From NCBI RefSeq assembly GCF_041346925.1, contig NZ_CP166840.1:1798001-1862000 (forward strand): a stretch of 64,000 nucleotides of DNA, given 5' to 3'. Below the pieces are notes generated by a model. The model was not told where the DNA came from, did no database searches, and saw nothing but the letters and a program-made list of their open reading frames with translations. Below are positions 18,381 through 28,219 of the stretch, piece after piece. This stretch comes from Agaribacterium sp. ZY112. Its GTDB lineage: Bacteria; Pseudomonadota; Gammaproteobacteria; Pseudomonadales; Cellvibrionaceae. Numbering within the stretch: position 1 is the stretch's first letter; each line of letters starts with the position of its first letter. Both the position numbers and the translations under genes were made by a program.

Positions 18381-19724
18381 TTAAGAAAGGCCGAGCTTTT
18401 TCTCAAGGTAATGGATATTCACGCAACCTTCTTGGAAGGCTTCATCGCGAACTAAGTCTTTTTGTAGGTCGGTATTGGTTTTAATGCCAGACACAACAAG
18501 CTCATCTAAAGCAATTTCCATGCGCTTTAGCGCTGTTGCTCGATCTTCACCATGGGTGATGAGCTTCGCGATCATTGAGTCGTAATAAGGCGGAACTTTA
18601 TAGCCTCCGTAGAGGTGCGAATCAACGCGAACACCAAGGCCGCCCGGGGCATGAAACTTATCAACCAAGCCCGGTGATGGCATAAAGGTTTTAGAGTCTT
18701 CAGCATTAATGCGACATTCAAAAGCGTGGCCCTGAAGTTTCACATCTTCTTGCTTGATGGAGAGTTTTTCTCCTGCGCATACACGAATCTGTTCACGAAT
18801 TAAGTCGACGCCAGTTACCATCTCGGTTACTGGGTGCTCTACTTGAATGCGGGTATTCATTTCAATGAAGTAGAAGCCGCCGTTCTCGTATAAAAATTCA
18901 AAGGTGCCAGCGCCACGATAGCCAATTTCGATACAGGCCTTGGTGCAGGCATTATAAACCTCTTCACGAATGGCCATGTCGATGCCTGGGGCAGGCGCTT
19001 CTTCGAGAACCTTTTGATGGCGACGCTGTAAAGAGCAGTCTCTATCATAAAGGTGGATGGCGTTGCCTTGGCCGTCGCTCAGTACTTGAACTTCTACGTG
19101 ACGAGGATTCTGTAGGAATTTCTCCATATAAACCGTGTCGTCACCAAAGGCTGCACCGGCTTCCGATTTGGTTACTTGGATGCTGCTCCACAGGCTTTCT
19201 ATGTCGTGTACAACCCGCATACCTCGACCGCCACCGCCCGCTGCGGCTTTAATGATGATCGGCAGGCCAATACGCTCAGCAATTTCGCGACACTTAGCTT
19301 CATCATCAGGTAATTCACCGTCAGAGCCAGGGACAGTGGGTACGCCCGCTTTTTTCATGGCTTCAATAGCGGATACTTTGTCGCCCATTAAGCGAATAAC
19401 ATCGGCATCGGGGCCAATAAATGTAAAGCCACTTTTTTGCACTTGTTCAGCAAAATCAGCATTTTCAGCAAGGAAGCCGTAACCCGGGTGAACGGCTACA
19501 GAATCAGTGATTTCCATTGCTGCAATAATGGCAGGAATATTTAAGTAGCTCTCAAGACTGCTATTGGGGCCGATACAAACACTTTCATCTGCTAATAAAA
19601 CGTGTTTTAAGTCGCGGTCTGCTTTTGAGTAAGCGGCTACGGTTTTGATGCCCAGCTCTTTACAGGCACGTAAAATACGTAGGGCAATCTCGCCACGGTT
19701 GGCGATTAGAACCTTATCAAACAT
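18381..19724 (-). CDS. accC: Acetyl-CoA carboxylase, biotin carboxylase subunit
   Basis: 447 residues. It carboxylates the biotin of AccB with ATP and bicarbonate, the first half-reaction of fatty acid synthesis. Seen: the N-terminal [20 protein letters not shown], the ATP-grasp glycine loop [15 protein letters not shown], and the active-site stretch [14 protein letters not shown]. It follows accB by 14 nt in one operon (aroQ-accB-accC). Confidence 0.97.
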   Translation of the reverse strand: MFDKVLIANRGEIALRILRACKELGIKTVAAYSKADRDLKHVLLADESVCIGPNSSLESYLNIPAIIAAMEITDSVAVHPGYGFLAENADFAEQVQKSGFTFIGPDADVIRLMGDKVSAIEAMKKAGVPTVPGSDGELPDDEAKCREIAERIGLPIIIKAAAGGGGRGMRVVHDIESLWSSIQVTKSEAGAAFGDDTVYMEKFLQNPRHVEVQVLSDGQGNAIHLYDRDCSLQRRHQKVLEEAPAPGIDMAIREEVYNACTKACIEIGYRGAGTFEFLYENGGFYFIEMNTRIQVEHPVTEMVTGVDLIREQIRVCAGEKLSIKQEDVKLQGHAFECRINAEDSKTFMPSPGLVDKFHAPGGLGVRVDSHLYGGYKVPPYYDSMIAKLITHGEDRATALKRMEIALDELVVSGIKTNTDLQKDLVRDEAFQEGCVNIHYLEKKLGLS

Positions 19725-19738
19725 GTTCTATCCTCGAC

Positions 19739-20209
19739 TTAGGAGATGACAACCAGGGCTTGATCAAACTCAACGGGCTCGCCGTCTTTAACCAAGATTG
19801 CTTCGATAACACCGCTCTTGTCGGCTTCGATTTGGTTCATCATTTTCATTGCTTCAACAATGCAAATGACGTCGCCAGCTTTAACGCTTTGACCAACTTC
19901 AGCAAACGCGGCAGCGCCAGGGCTAGGCGAGCGATAGAAGGTACCAACCATAGGGCTGTTTACGCTGTGGCCAGCCGGTGCGGCAGGGGTTTCAACAGCA
20001 GGCGCGGCGGCTGGTGCGGCAGCAGGGGCAGGTGCGGCAACCGGAGCAGCTGCAACAGGCGCGGCTGCAACTGGAGCAGAAATAACGGCTTGAGAACCTT
20101 TTTGACCACGGCTGATGCGAACGCTTTCTTCGCCTTCTTGAATCTCAAGCTCTTCGATATTGGATTCTTCGAGTAGCTCGATTAGTTTTTTGATTTTACG
20201 AATGTCCAT
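19739..20209 (-). CDS. accB: Biotin carboxyl carrier protein
   Basis: 156 residues. It carries the biotin that shuttles carboxyl groups between AccC and the AccAD transferase. The N-terminal helix region is followed by an Ala/Pro linker (about 44-78). Then comes the biotinyl domain with Lys122 in EAMKMMNQ as the attachment site. The linker's DNA is repetitive (GC-rich Ala/Pro codons), but this is ordinary for the family. Sits between aroQ (29 nt) and accC. Confidence 0.97.
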   Translation of the reverse strand: MDIRKIKKLIELLEESNIEELEIQEGEESVRISRGQKGSQAVISAPVAAAPVAAAPVAAPAPAAAPAAAPAVETPAAPAGHSVNSPMVGTFYRSPSPGAAAFAEVGQSVKAGDVICIVEAMKMMNQIEADKSGVIEAILVKDGEPVEFDQALVVIS

Positions 20210-20238
20210 GGATTCCTCTCAGTACCAGACGACGAATG

Positions 20239-20682
20239 TCATTTGTTAGTTAGTTGCTGTAATGCGGCATTAAAGGCGAGTTCATAGCCATAGGCGCCCA
20301 AGCCGCAGATAACACCAACGGCGATATCAGATAAATATGAATGTTTGCGAAATGCTTCGCGTGCGTGCACGTTGCTAAGGTGTACTTCGATAAAAGGTAT
20401 CGAGACAGCGGCAAGGGCATCGCGTAAGGCCACGCTAGTGTGTGTAAAAGCAGCGGGGTTAATAATAATTATGTCGACTTTTTCTTCACGTGCTTGATGA
20501 ATGCGGTTGATCAGCTCGTGCTCCGCATTGCTTTGAAGGTGGTCGAATTCGCAGTTATGAGTTGCGCTAAGTTCGGCAAGACGCTGATTAATATCAGCCA
20601 AGGTCGTGTGGCCGTAAATCTCAGGCTCGCGAGTGCCAAGAAGATTTAAATTGGGGCCATGTAGCGCCAGTATTTTAGCCAT
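20239..20682 (-). CDS. aroQ: Type II 3-dehydroquinate dehydratase
   Basis: 147 residues from the ATG at 20682; a GTG at 20694 is an alternative that adds four residues. It is the third enzyme of the shikimate pathway. Type II signatures are [21 protein letters not shown] (divided here by the catalytic Tyr near its end), [17 protein letters not shown] and the active-site [12 protein letters not shown]. The aroQ-accB-accC order is widespread in gammaproteobacteria. Confidence 0.95.
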   Translation of the reverse strand: MAKILALHGPNLNLLGTREPEIYGHTTLADINQRLAELSATHNCEFDHLQSNAEHELINRIHQAREEKVDIIIINPAAFTHTSVALRDALAAVSIPFIEVHLSNVHAREAFRKHSYLSDIAVGVICGLGAYGYELAFNAALQQLTNK

Positions 20683-20836
20683 AAACGTGCTCACAACAAG
20701 ATCTCACTACGCATAGAGCGCAGCTATCAGAAAAAGTTCGGCGATTTTGCCCAAAAAAGGCAAGTCTGTCTATCGATTATGGACTATTTTCAGCAGATCA
20801 CTGCTATTTCGTGAAATTTTGCCGAAGTTCATGCAG

Positions 20837-22606
20837 CTACTGTGTTTCTGTGGCTCTTTCCATAGCCTCGATTACAAGGCTGGGGCTGAGTATTTGTGGC
20901 AGGATTTCTGCGTCTGCATCACTGTTGGCTGGGTACATTAAATAAAGGGGTACTCCGTTGCGGCCGTAGCGATGCAAAAGGGCGCTAATTTGAGGGTCGC
21001 TGGATGTCCAGTCGCCTTGCAGCATAGCTATATTGTTATCGCGGGCAAAGCTTTGCACACTATCGATATTGAGAGCTACACGTTCGTTTAATTTGCAGGT
21101 GATGCACCAATCCGCGGTTAGATCGATAAAGACTGCCTGCCCCTCTTGGCGTAGTTCTTCGAGTAATTCGGGGCTATAGCTTTGCCAGTGTTCGGCGTTG
21201 GCTTTGCCGTGAATTTGAATGTCTCTAACGATATGCAGGGCGATTAAAACAAGCAAGGCGGCGACAGCTCGAGCTAGCCAGCGGCCCTTGGGGCTATAGC
21301 TCTTGTTAAGTAGCCACAAAGCCATAGCAAGCAAAATGCTGCCGCCAACCAGTAGCGCGCTAGCGTAAGCGCTTGTCTGTTCGCCAACGACGGCGAGCAA
21401 CCAAGCTGCGGTAAGGAGAAGAGGAAAGGCCAAAAACTGCTTAAAGTGTTCCATCCACGGCCCGGGTTTAGGTAGTTTTGCGGAAAGAGCAGGGCTGTGG
21501 CTAAGCAATAAATAAGGCAGAGCCATGCCAAAACCCAAGCAGAAAAAGACTAATAGCGATACCGACATGCTTTGGCTGAGGGTAAAGCCAATGGCGCTGG
21601 CCATAAACGGCGCTGTGCAAGGGCTGGCTACTACGGCTGCGAGTACGCCGGTGAAAAAAGAGGCCGAGACACCATTGCCGTTGACTAGGTTTTGGCCGAG
21701 CCCCATGAGGCTTGTGCCAATTTCAAATAGACCAAAAAGATTGAGGGCCAGTAAAACAAATAAATAGACTAAGCAAGCCACAAAAATCGGTTGCTGTAGT
21801 TGAAAGCCCCAACCTAATTGGGCTCCGGCACTTTTGGCAATACTGATGATAAAGGCAACCAATAAAAACGAAGCAACAACACCTGCTGTGTAAGCCCAGC
21901 CATTAATGCGATGCTGTTTGGCGTTGCCAGCCGATAGTGTGAGTGCTTTTAGGCTCAGAACAGGGAATACGCAGGGCATTAGATTGAGGATCATGCCGCC
22001 GACAAGAGCCCCAATCAGAATAACGATTAAGCTAGATGATGTGTCGGGAGCGCTTGGTATAGGTTCAGGGGCATTGGTAACAGGGGCATTATTTACTTGG
22101 GTGCTAATGCTACTTTGATCGGTTGGGCTTAGCGTCCCATTGCTGTATTTAAACCACTGCTTTCTTGGGGGGTAACAAAGGCCCGCATCAGCACAACCTT
22201 GCGAATGCAGTTCGATAACTGCCCCTTCACTATTGGGGGGTAATAGTGCGCTGAGGTTTAGGTTGTGATAATAAACTTCAAGCTCTTCTTCAAATATCTC
22301 GTCGTATTTTTTCTTGCCAGAGGGCACCTCAAAATCGAGTTTACTGCGCTGCCCGTCTTGAATTAGCTCGAGCTTGAGCTGGTGCCGGTATAGATAATAG
22401 CCCTCGGCAATCGTCCATAGGAGCTCTACTTGCCGCCCTTCTATAAAGCTTTCTACTTGATAAGCCTTTTCTACGGGTAGGAAACTGTCTTCTTGCTCAA
22501 ATAAGCCTTGGCCCCAACTGAGGCAAGAGAGTAGGCATAGGGTGATCATACCCAGGCTCTGTATAAGTGTTTGTCGGCTTGATTTGAAAATGGTGCTGTG
22601 CAGCAT
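20837..22606 (-). CDS. dsbD: Thiol:disulfide interchange protein DsbD
   Basis: 589 residues from the ATG at 22606; a TTG at 22627 would add seven. It passes electrons from cytoplasmic thioredoxin to periplasmic proteins. Order: signal peptide (about 10-33), N-terminal periplasmic domain with the Cys pair in CADAGLCYPP, a membrane core with the conserved Cys residues in NLMPCVFPVLS and ASPCTAPFMAS, and a C-terminal thioredoxin domain with WCITC (Cys501/Cys504). All six redox cysteines of the family are present. Divergent from the lipoprotein gene. Confidence 0.95.
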   Translation of the reverse strand: MLHSTIFKSSRQTLIQSLGMITLCLLSCLSWGQGLFEQEDSFLPVEKAYQVESFIEGRQVELLWTIAEGYYLYRHQLKLELIQDGQRSKLDFEVPSGKKKYDEIFEEELEVYYHNLNLSALLPPNSEGAVIELHSQGCADAGLCYPPRKQWFKYSNGTLSPTDQSSISTQVNNAPVTNAPEPIPSAPDTSSSLIVILIGALVGGMILNLMPCVFPVLSLKALTLSAGNAKQHRINGWAYTAGVVASFLLVAFIISIAKSAGAQLGWGFQLQQPIFVACLVYLFVLLALNLFGLFEIGTSLMGLGQNLVNGNGVSASFFTGVLAAVVASPCTAPFMASAIGFTLSQSMSVSLLVFFCLGFGMALPYLLLSHSPALSAKLPKPGPWMEHFKQFLAFPLLLTAAWLLAVVGEQTSAYASALLVGGSILLAMALWLLNKSYSPKGRWLARAVAALLVLIALHIVRDIQIHGKANAEHWQSYSPELLEELRQEGQAVFIDLTADWCITCKLNERVALNIDSVQSFARDNNIAMLQGDWTSSDPQISALLHRYGRNGVPLYLMYPANSDADAEILPQILSPSLVIEAMERATETQ

Positions 22607-22738
22607 AAGGAATGTGTATCCTGACAAGAAAATATTGCGTGGCCAGTATAGGATACTTAGCCTTTATCGTTGTTTAAAATATTTGTCGCGACATAGTGCC
22701 ATTTATTACGGCATGTTTTAGAAATTTAAAGGTAAATT

Positions 22739-23455
22739 ATGAAGTTTGTCATTGTTTTCGTGCTAGCAGCCTTACTTACTGCTTGTGGTGCTAGTACGCC
22801 AACTAAATCTGAGCAAGAAGCTGTGGCCCCCTCTGCGCCGCTTACCGGTGTGGTGCCGACAATGGCCGACACGATGATTGCTAAAGCTGATGCCTTATTT
22901 AATGTTGGTCGCTTACTAGAGCCTGAACAGGATAATGCGTATTTATATTACCGTGCGGCGTTGATGCTTGAGCCGAAAAGCAGTACTGCCATGGCTGGTA
23001 TGCAGGCGATTATGCTGGCAGAACTTGAAAAGGTGAATGAGCTTATGGCTAAGGGGCGGCTTGCTCAGGCTCAGCGTCAGCTTAAGCAGTGCTCGGCCCT
23101 GTTTCCTGGTGAGCCGAGTGTTGAGCGTGTTCAGGTTGAGCTTGATGGGTTGAAGAAAAAACGCAATCTGCGTCCTCAAGCGACAGTTAAGGTTGCAGAG
23201 CCCACTTCTCATATCGAGGTGATCAAGTTAGATGGCGCGGATCTGCGTGCTCGAAATGAGAGTGTCAAAAGCTTGCTAGTGGGGGTGGCTTTGCAAATCA
23301 AGCATACCCATCAGGGCTTGATGATTTATGCCCGTTCAGACGCTGAGGGGCGATGGATTTACAAGCAAATGCGCGAGGCCGTAACAGGTTATCGAATTCG
23401 TGGAGATATACGTATAGGTGGGCCTGAATTACATTTGCTTGAGCCATTCGAGTAA
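22739..23455 (+). CDS. Unrecognised lipoprotein with TPR-like helices
   Basis: 238 residues. A lipoprotein signal peptide is clear, with lipobox LTAC and Cys16 as the lipidated residue; the +2 residue is Gly, which does not signal inner-membrane retention. Residues about 45-135 look like tetratricopeptide helices (AYLYYRAALMLEPKSSTAMAG, then AQAQRQLKQCSALFPGEP). The C-terminal ~70 residues are a separate beta-containing domain ending GDIRIGGPELHLLEP. I do not recognise the family. The ribosome site AAAGG lies before the ATG. It is divergent from dsbD and followed by the DUF2333 gene after about 100 nt, so cotranscription is possible. Confidence 0.75.
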   Translation: MKFVIVFVLAALLTACGASTPTKSEQEAVAPSAPLTGVVPTMADTMIAKADALFNVGRLLEPEQDNAYLYYRAALMLEPKSSTAMAGMQAIMLAELEKVNELMAKGRLAQAQRQLKQCSALFPGEPSVERVQVELDGLKKKRNLRPQATVKVAEPTSHIEVIKLDGADLRARNESVKSLLVGVALQIKHTHQGLMIYARSDAEGRWIYKQMREAVTGYRIRGDIRIGGPELHLLEPFE

Positions 23456-23557
23456 TCAAGATCGTTTTTTCTAAGGCCTGCGAACTAATGGGCTCATGCT
23501 ATGCACATGTGGTGTAGAATGAGCCTTCGTTGTTGTTTTTATTGATATGGATTTCCA

Positions 23558-24607
23558 ATGAATAGTATTCGTCAGTGGTGGAGTGAAAAGTGCGCGAACG
23601 TGCGTCGCTCATTCTATGAATCGAATAAAGTGTTTAAGTTGTTGTTAAGTGCGGTGGGCATATATCTCTTGCTTGCCATGCTTGTGGGGATGTATTGGAG
23701 TCTTGAGCCTGACGAATTTGATGTGTTGGAGCGGGCCCAAACTGAATCTTCGATAGCAAGCCCTGAGTTGGTTGCCGGTGTGGCAACAAGCTCATCGCTT
23801 ATTGGCGTGGTTGATACATTGCTTAATAAGTCTGGCGGCTACTTGAGTAATGATGCTACGCCGCCAGGGATATGGCTTGATAATATCCCTAACTGGGAAT
23901 ACGGGGCTCTTATTCAAGTACGTGATTTAACTAAAGCCATGCGTGAAGCGTTTAGTCGTTCTCAGAGTCAAAGCACCGAAGATAAAGCCTTGGCTTTGGC
24001 TGAGTCGCGCCTGAACTTTGATCATCGCAGCTGGTTATTGCCCCCGAGTGAAAGTGAATATAAAGAGGGTATTGGCTATCTTCGTGACTACTTATCGCGC
24101 CTTACGGATGATGATCATAGCAATGCGCAGTTTTATGCTCGCTCTGATAATTTACGTTACTGGTTGAGCTCTGTAGAAACTCGCTTGGGGAGTTTAAGCC
24201 AGCGTTTGAGTGCTAGTGTTGGTCAGCGTCGAATTAATTTAGATTTGGCAAACGTCGAGGTTGCGCGTCAAAGCACCAGCTCTGCATCTGAGCTTATTGT
24301 GAAGACTCCGTGGAATGAAATTGACGATGTCTTTTATGAAGCAAGAGGCAGTGCTTGGGCGTTAATTCATTTCTTGCGAGCACTTGAGGTGGATTTTGCC
24401 GAAGTCTTAGAGAAGAAAAATGCACGAGTCAGCGTGCAACAAATTATTCGTGAGTTAGAAGGTACTCAGCAAACACTTTATAGTCCAATGGTGCTTAACG
24501 GCAGTGGTTTTGGCATGTTGGCCAATCACAGTTTGGTGATGGCCTCTTATTTATCTCGCGCCAATGCGGCGATTATTGATTTGCGTGAGTTACTGGAAAA
24601 AGGCTAG
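23558..24607 (+). CDS. DUF2333 family membrane-anchored protein
   Basis: 349 residues. One N-terminal membrane helix (LLLSAVGIYLLLAMLVGMYW, about 28-47) anchors a mostly helical periplasmic part. The segment SGGYLSNDATPPGIWLDNIP followed by NWEYGALIQVRDLTKAMRE is the DUF2333 hallmark. Function is not established. A strong hairpin terminator follows directly. Confidence 0.85.
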   Translation: MNSIRQWWSEKCANVRRSFYESNKVFKLLLSAVGIYLLLAMLVGMYWSLEPDEFDVLERAQTESSIASPELVAGVATSSSLIGVVDTLLNKSGGYLSNDATPPGIWLDNIPNWEYGALIQVRDLTKAMREAFSRSQSQSTEDKALALAESRLNFDHRSWLLPPSESEYKEGIGYLRDYLSRLTDDDHSNAQFYARSDNLRYWLSSVETRLGSLSQRLSASVGQRRINLDLANVEVARQSTSSASELIVKTPWNEIDDVFYEARGSAWALIHFLRALEVDFAEVLEKKNARVSVQQIIRELEGTQQTLYSPMVLNGSGFGMLANHSLVMASYLSRANAAIIDLRELLEKG

Positions 24608-24617
24608 CGTTTTAAGC

Positions 24618-24657
24618 CTGCGAGCCGGTATGAATCGGCTCGCAGTATTTTCTTTTT
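24618..24657 (+). terminator. Terminator of the DUF2333 gene
   Basis: A 10-bp perfect stem CTGCGAGCCG (24618-24627) / CGGCTCGCAG (24636-24645), loop of 8, followed by TATTTTCTTTTT. It lies between the convergent DUF2333 and adenosine kinase genes. Confidence 0.88.
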
Positions 24658-25645
24658 AGTTCGATTTTAGCTCTAGGTATTGCTCTTCCCTTAAACGCGG
24701 CCCGTATTGGCTTACTACGATAGCGGCAGAGCGGTTTGCCAGTTTAGCTGCTTCTTCGTAGCTTGCGCCTTCGCAGAGTGCGTGTAAAAACGTGCCTGCA
24801 AACATGTCACCAGCACCGTTAGTGTCAACAGCCTTGGCTTCAACCCCATCAACAGTACTCAAATTCTGCCCATCGTAAATGAGGGCACCCTTGGCACCAA
24901 GGGTGATCGCAAAGCTCTGGGCGCAGGCTTTTAATACTTCTGCAGCATCGTCAATGTTATCGCTTTTTGTGTAGGCCAGTGCTTCAGCTTCATTACAGAA
25001 TAATAAATCGACGCCGTCGCCAATCATGCTACTTAAGCCTTCATGGAAAAACTGCACCATGGCTGGATCACTTAACGATAAAGCAACTTTTACTTTGTGC
25101 TTATGCGCAAGCTCGCGCAGTTTAATCGCTGCCGGGCGGCCAGTCTCTGAGGTCACTTGATAGCCTTCTATATAAGCCCAGCGGCTTTGGCTAAGTGCAT
25201 CTTCATCGATATCTTTAGTGCTGAGTTGCTCACTTATGCCAAGGTAGGTGTTCATGGTGCGTTCAGCATCGGGAGTAATTAAGACTAAACACTTACCTGT
25301 AATGCCTGTATCGACACCGTTGTTATTATGAAAGGCAACATTGGCGGCACTTAAATCGGCTAGGTAGTGTTTGCCGTTTTCGTCGTTAGCGACCTTGCAG
25401 CTATAAAAACACTTAGAGCCAAAATAGCTAGCTGCAATCACTGAGTTTGCGGCCGAGCCGCCTGAGCTGCGTTTGGAGTGTACAAGGTGCTCGCTTAGGG
25501 CGTTCATTAGCTCATGCTGTCGAGCTTCATCGACTAAAGTCATAACGCCTTTGTCGATGTTAAAGGTGGCAAGATCGGCATCGCTGACTTCAATTTCAGT
25601 ATCGAGCAGGGCTGCGCCTAAGGCGTAGATATCGTATTGGCTCAC
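24656..25645 (-). CDS. PfkB family sugar/adenosine kinase
   Basis: 329 residues from a GTG at 25645, which has AGAGAA at a suitable distance; a TTG at 25651 is too close to that site. A ribokinase-fold enzyme. Seen: GGSAANSVIAASYFG near the N-terminus (PfkB signature 1) and the catalytic DTNGAGDMFAGTF near the C-terminus, with the anion-hole glycines and catalytic Asp. Proteins with this sequence are usually named adenosine kinase; the exact substrate cannot be read from sequence. It converges on the DUF2333 gene. Confidence 0.88.
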   Translation of the reverse strand: MSQYDIYALGAALLDTEIEVSDADLATFNIDKGVMTLVDEARQHELMNALSEHLVHSKRSSGGSAANSVIAASYFGSKCFYSCKVANDENGKHYLADLSAANVAFHNNNGVDTGITGKCLVLITPDAERTMNTYLGISEQLSTKDIDEDALSQSRWAYIEGYQVTSETGRPAAIKLRELAHKHKVKVALSLSDPAMVQFFHEGLSSMIGDGVDLLFCNEAEALAYTKSDNIDDAAEVLKACAQSFAITLGAKGALIYDGQNLSTVDGVEAKAVDTNGAGDMFAGTFLHALCEGASYEEAAKLANRSAAIVVSQYGPRLREEQYLELKSN

Positions 25646-25910
25646 AATCAATTCTCTAGTGAATTTAAAAGCGCGAGTGTAGCAAAACTGGGCATGAACG
25701 CGCAGTTAAAGTACATGCTTTAGTCGCTTAATGTTTTGATAGCGCCTGAAATATAGGCTTAAATTCGTTAAATACATAGAAATACTCAACCTTTATATAG
25801 GTATATGGTAGTTTTCTTCAGCGCCTTACTGGATCGGGCCGGTTTTTGCTAATTACTCTTCTATAGTTATATTTATGCTTGCCTTATTGGGGCGGATTTG
25901 AGGGAAATCT

Positions 25911-28181
25911 ATGTCAAAGCTCATTCGTGAACACGAGGATAACGCTGCTGAAGTGGTTTCTTCTGCGCCTATCTTGTCGTCTTCCGCGATTGTAGATCTG
26001 CTTAAGGGATGCCAGGGCTTGGCTCGAGATCATGTTGAGAGAGCCTTTGATGTGTTTTTAAAGTCACTCTTTGATGCCTACGATATTGAAATTGATAAAG
26101 CCAAGTCTAATGACGAGTCTGTTAAGTTGATGGCTATGCAGCGCTCTATTCGCAAAAATGCAACGGAGTTAAAGCATCAATTTTGTGGGCATTTTTTAGA
26201 GGGTTTTGTTCGCTTTAGTAAAAAAACATTGAATACCAGCATTGGTTCCGGTGAGAGTGATGAAGGGGGAAAGCTCAGCATTATTGAAAATGAAGAGCTA
26301 GAAGAGAGCATTGCTATTAGCTCTATTACCCAGCGAGTGGATACCTATTTTTCCGAACCATTATGGGCTTTGAATCAGCGCTTTTCCGTATTAAATGGCG
26401 GTGTGCCTGTGACAGAAGCCAATAACCCTGCCTCACCTATTCAGTACTGTGATGCTTTGCGCAGTTGCTTAGATTTACTTGAGCTCAGTGCCAGTGCCAA
26501 GCTACTGGCTTATAAAGTATTTGATCTTCAGTTGTTAAATTTATTTAAGTTGGTGTCTGAAGACATCAATAGTTATTTAGGGCAGCAGGGAGTGCTGTCG
26601 AATATCAAATATAGCCTGCCAAAAGAGGCAGCTCCAAAATCATATTTGGCTGAAGAGGGGGATACCTTTGGTCGCCGTCAAGAGGATTACGGTATACAGC
26701 GTGCTGAGCCAAATCCAGAGGCCTCACCTGAGCAGTATCAGGCTGAACTGGTTTCTGCAATTCGCAGTTTAAATCAGCAGCTTAAAGCTGGGGTGGTTAG
26801 TGCCGCTTCTGTCGCTTCAGGGCCGGCCTATACGGTGCCTCAGCTTGTGCAAGCGCTCGGTGGTTTGCAGGTTCAGCCTCAGGCCCTGCTCAACTTGGAA
26901 AATGCAGAGCCTGGTAGTTTGGTGCCACTCAATGTTGGCGCTGCTGCTAGCGATGTTCAGCACTCTTTAAGCGACGCCGGTGAAGCTGGCTCGGTTAAGC
27001 AAAGTGACATGGAAACCATCGACTTGGTCGGTATGGTTTTTGAGTACATGCTTAATGATGAAAATATCCCTGATGCAGTGAAGACCTTGTTGAGTTATTT
27101 ACACACGCCGTTCCTTAAGATTGCGTTTATTGATCATGACTTTTTTGAAAGTACGGAGCACCCTGCACGTGTTTTGTTAAACACCTTGGCGGACGCAGGT
27201 TCAAAGTGGGTGCAAAATAACGGCAGCTCTCAATTTGATATGTATGATCAAATTCGCGGCACTGTTGATCGTGTGCTTAAAGAATTTGATAAAGACGTTA
27301 AAGTTATTACGACGCTGTTATTTGAATTTAATAGCTATGCCAAAAAAGCTCAGCGTAAGCAGGAGCTAACCGAGAAGCGAGCTAAAGAGAAGGCTGAAGG
27401 TGAAGATAAATTGCGCGAAGTAAAGCTTCGCGTGAATGTACATATCCGTAAATATATTAATGGTCATGAATTACCGTCCGCTATTTTGTTGTTATTGCTG
27501 CAGCCCTGGTCGGATTATTTAGCCTTTATTTTATTGCGTCATGGTAGTGAGAGTCAGTCCTGGAAAGATGCTACGAGGGTGGTTGAAGCTATTCTATGGT
27601 GTGTTCAACCTAAAAAAGACCCAACTTTGGTTGGTCGTCAGGTTAAAAATACAGCCAAAGTGATAGAAGCCTTAAGGCAGGGCTTTGAGGTTATCGGCTA
27701 TGACTCAGCTAAGGCCGAAAAGCTTATTGTGGCTTTTTCTAATATGTCTAAATTGGCGATGAAGGCGAAAAAAGCTGAGCCTGCGCCTGAGCCTATGCGT
27801 GAAGAAATGGTGCGTAAATCTGCTGAGAAGGCTGGGGACAATGCTGGGGCTGAGGAGGGTATGAGCCCTGAAGAAGCGCAAATGGTCGAAAGCCTTAAGA
27901 TGATTGAGTTTGGCACTTGGTTTGAGTTTGAAGATGGCAAGCGTTTAAAGGTTGCTTGGTATAACGGTCGAACGTCGCACTATATGTTTGTTGATCAGAT
28001 GGGTAAAAGGGTCAATATGGAAAGTGGTTTAGTGCTGGCGAGGAAGATGATTCAAGGCTCGGTCAAAGTGATTTCAGGTAGCTCTAAGCCCTTCTTTGAA
28101 AGAGCACTGGAAAATATTTATCACAAATTACAAGAGCAGGCCGGTGACAGTGCCGGAGCTGAAACTGCTAAAGCTGAATAG
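25911..28181 (+). CDS. DUF1631 family protein (copy B)
   Basis: 756 residues, start supported by GAGGG seven bases upstream. Like copy A at 1896-4295 it is a long helical soluble protein. It shares the core pattern FIDHDFFESTEHPARVLLNTL (residues about 405-425, split here by the conserved HPAR) and a C-terminal domain beginning FGTWFEFEDGKRLKVAW. A charged coiled-coil-like stretch rich in Lys/Glu lies at about 480-510 and another linker at 620-655. Function is unknown. A PilZ-domain gene follows at 38 nt, suggesting a shared transcript and possibly a c-di-GMP-linked role, which is inference. Confidence 0.85.
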   Translation: MSKLIREHEDNAAEVVSSAPILSSSAIVDLLKGCQGLARDHVERAFDVFLKSLFDAYDIEIDKAKSNDESVKLMAMQRSIRKNATELKHQFCGHFLEGFVRFSKKTLNTSIGSGESDEGGKLSIIENEELEESIAISSITQRVDTYFSEPLWALNQRFSVLNGGVPVTEANNPASPIQYCDALRSCLDLLELSASAKLLAYKVFDLQLLNLFKLVSEDINSYLGQQGVLSNIKYSLPKEAAPKSYLAEEGDTFGRRQEDYGIQRAEPNPEASPEQYQAELVSAIRSLNQQLKAGVVSAASVASGPAYTVPQLVQALGGLQVQPQALLNLENAEPGSLVPLNVGAAASDVQHSLSDAGEAGSVKQSDMETIDLVGMVFEYMLNDENIPDAVKTLLSYLHTPFLKIAFIDHDFFESTEHPARVLLNTLADAGSKWVQNNGSSQFDMYDQIRGTVDRVLKEFDKDVKVITTLLFEFNSYAKKAQRKQELTEKRAKEKAEGEDKLREVKLRVNVHIRKYINGHELPSAILLLLLQPWSDYLAFILLRHGSESQSWKDATRVVEAILWCVQPKKDPTLVGRQVKNTAKVIEALRQGFEVIGYDSAKAEKLIVAFSNMSKLAMKAKKAEPAPEPMREEMVRKSAEKAGDNAGAEEGMSPEEAQMVESLKMIEFGTWFEFEDGKRLKVAWYNGRTSHYMFVDQMGKRVNMESGLVLARKMIQGSVKVISGSSKPFFERALENIYHKLQEQAGDSAGAETAKAE

Positions 28182-28219
28182 TCTGGCGCCTAGTATGCAA
28201 CATATAGCGGGTGTTTATT

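Noticed and set aside
19975..20090. Repetitive GC-rich DNA resembling a tandem repeat array
   Set aside because: It encodes the normal Ala/Pro linker of the biotin carrier protein AccB.
20747..20941. 64-codon plus-strand reading frame after dsbD
   Set aside because: It overlaps the end of dsbD in antisense, has no ribosome site and no recognisable protein pattern.
22684..22693. TGTCGCGACA palindrome between dsbD and the lipoprotein gene
   Set aside because: Ten bases of perfect dyad can arise by chance in 64 kb and no known operator of this form was recognised.
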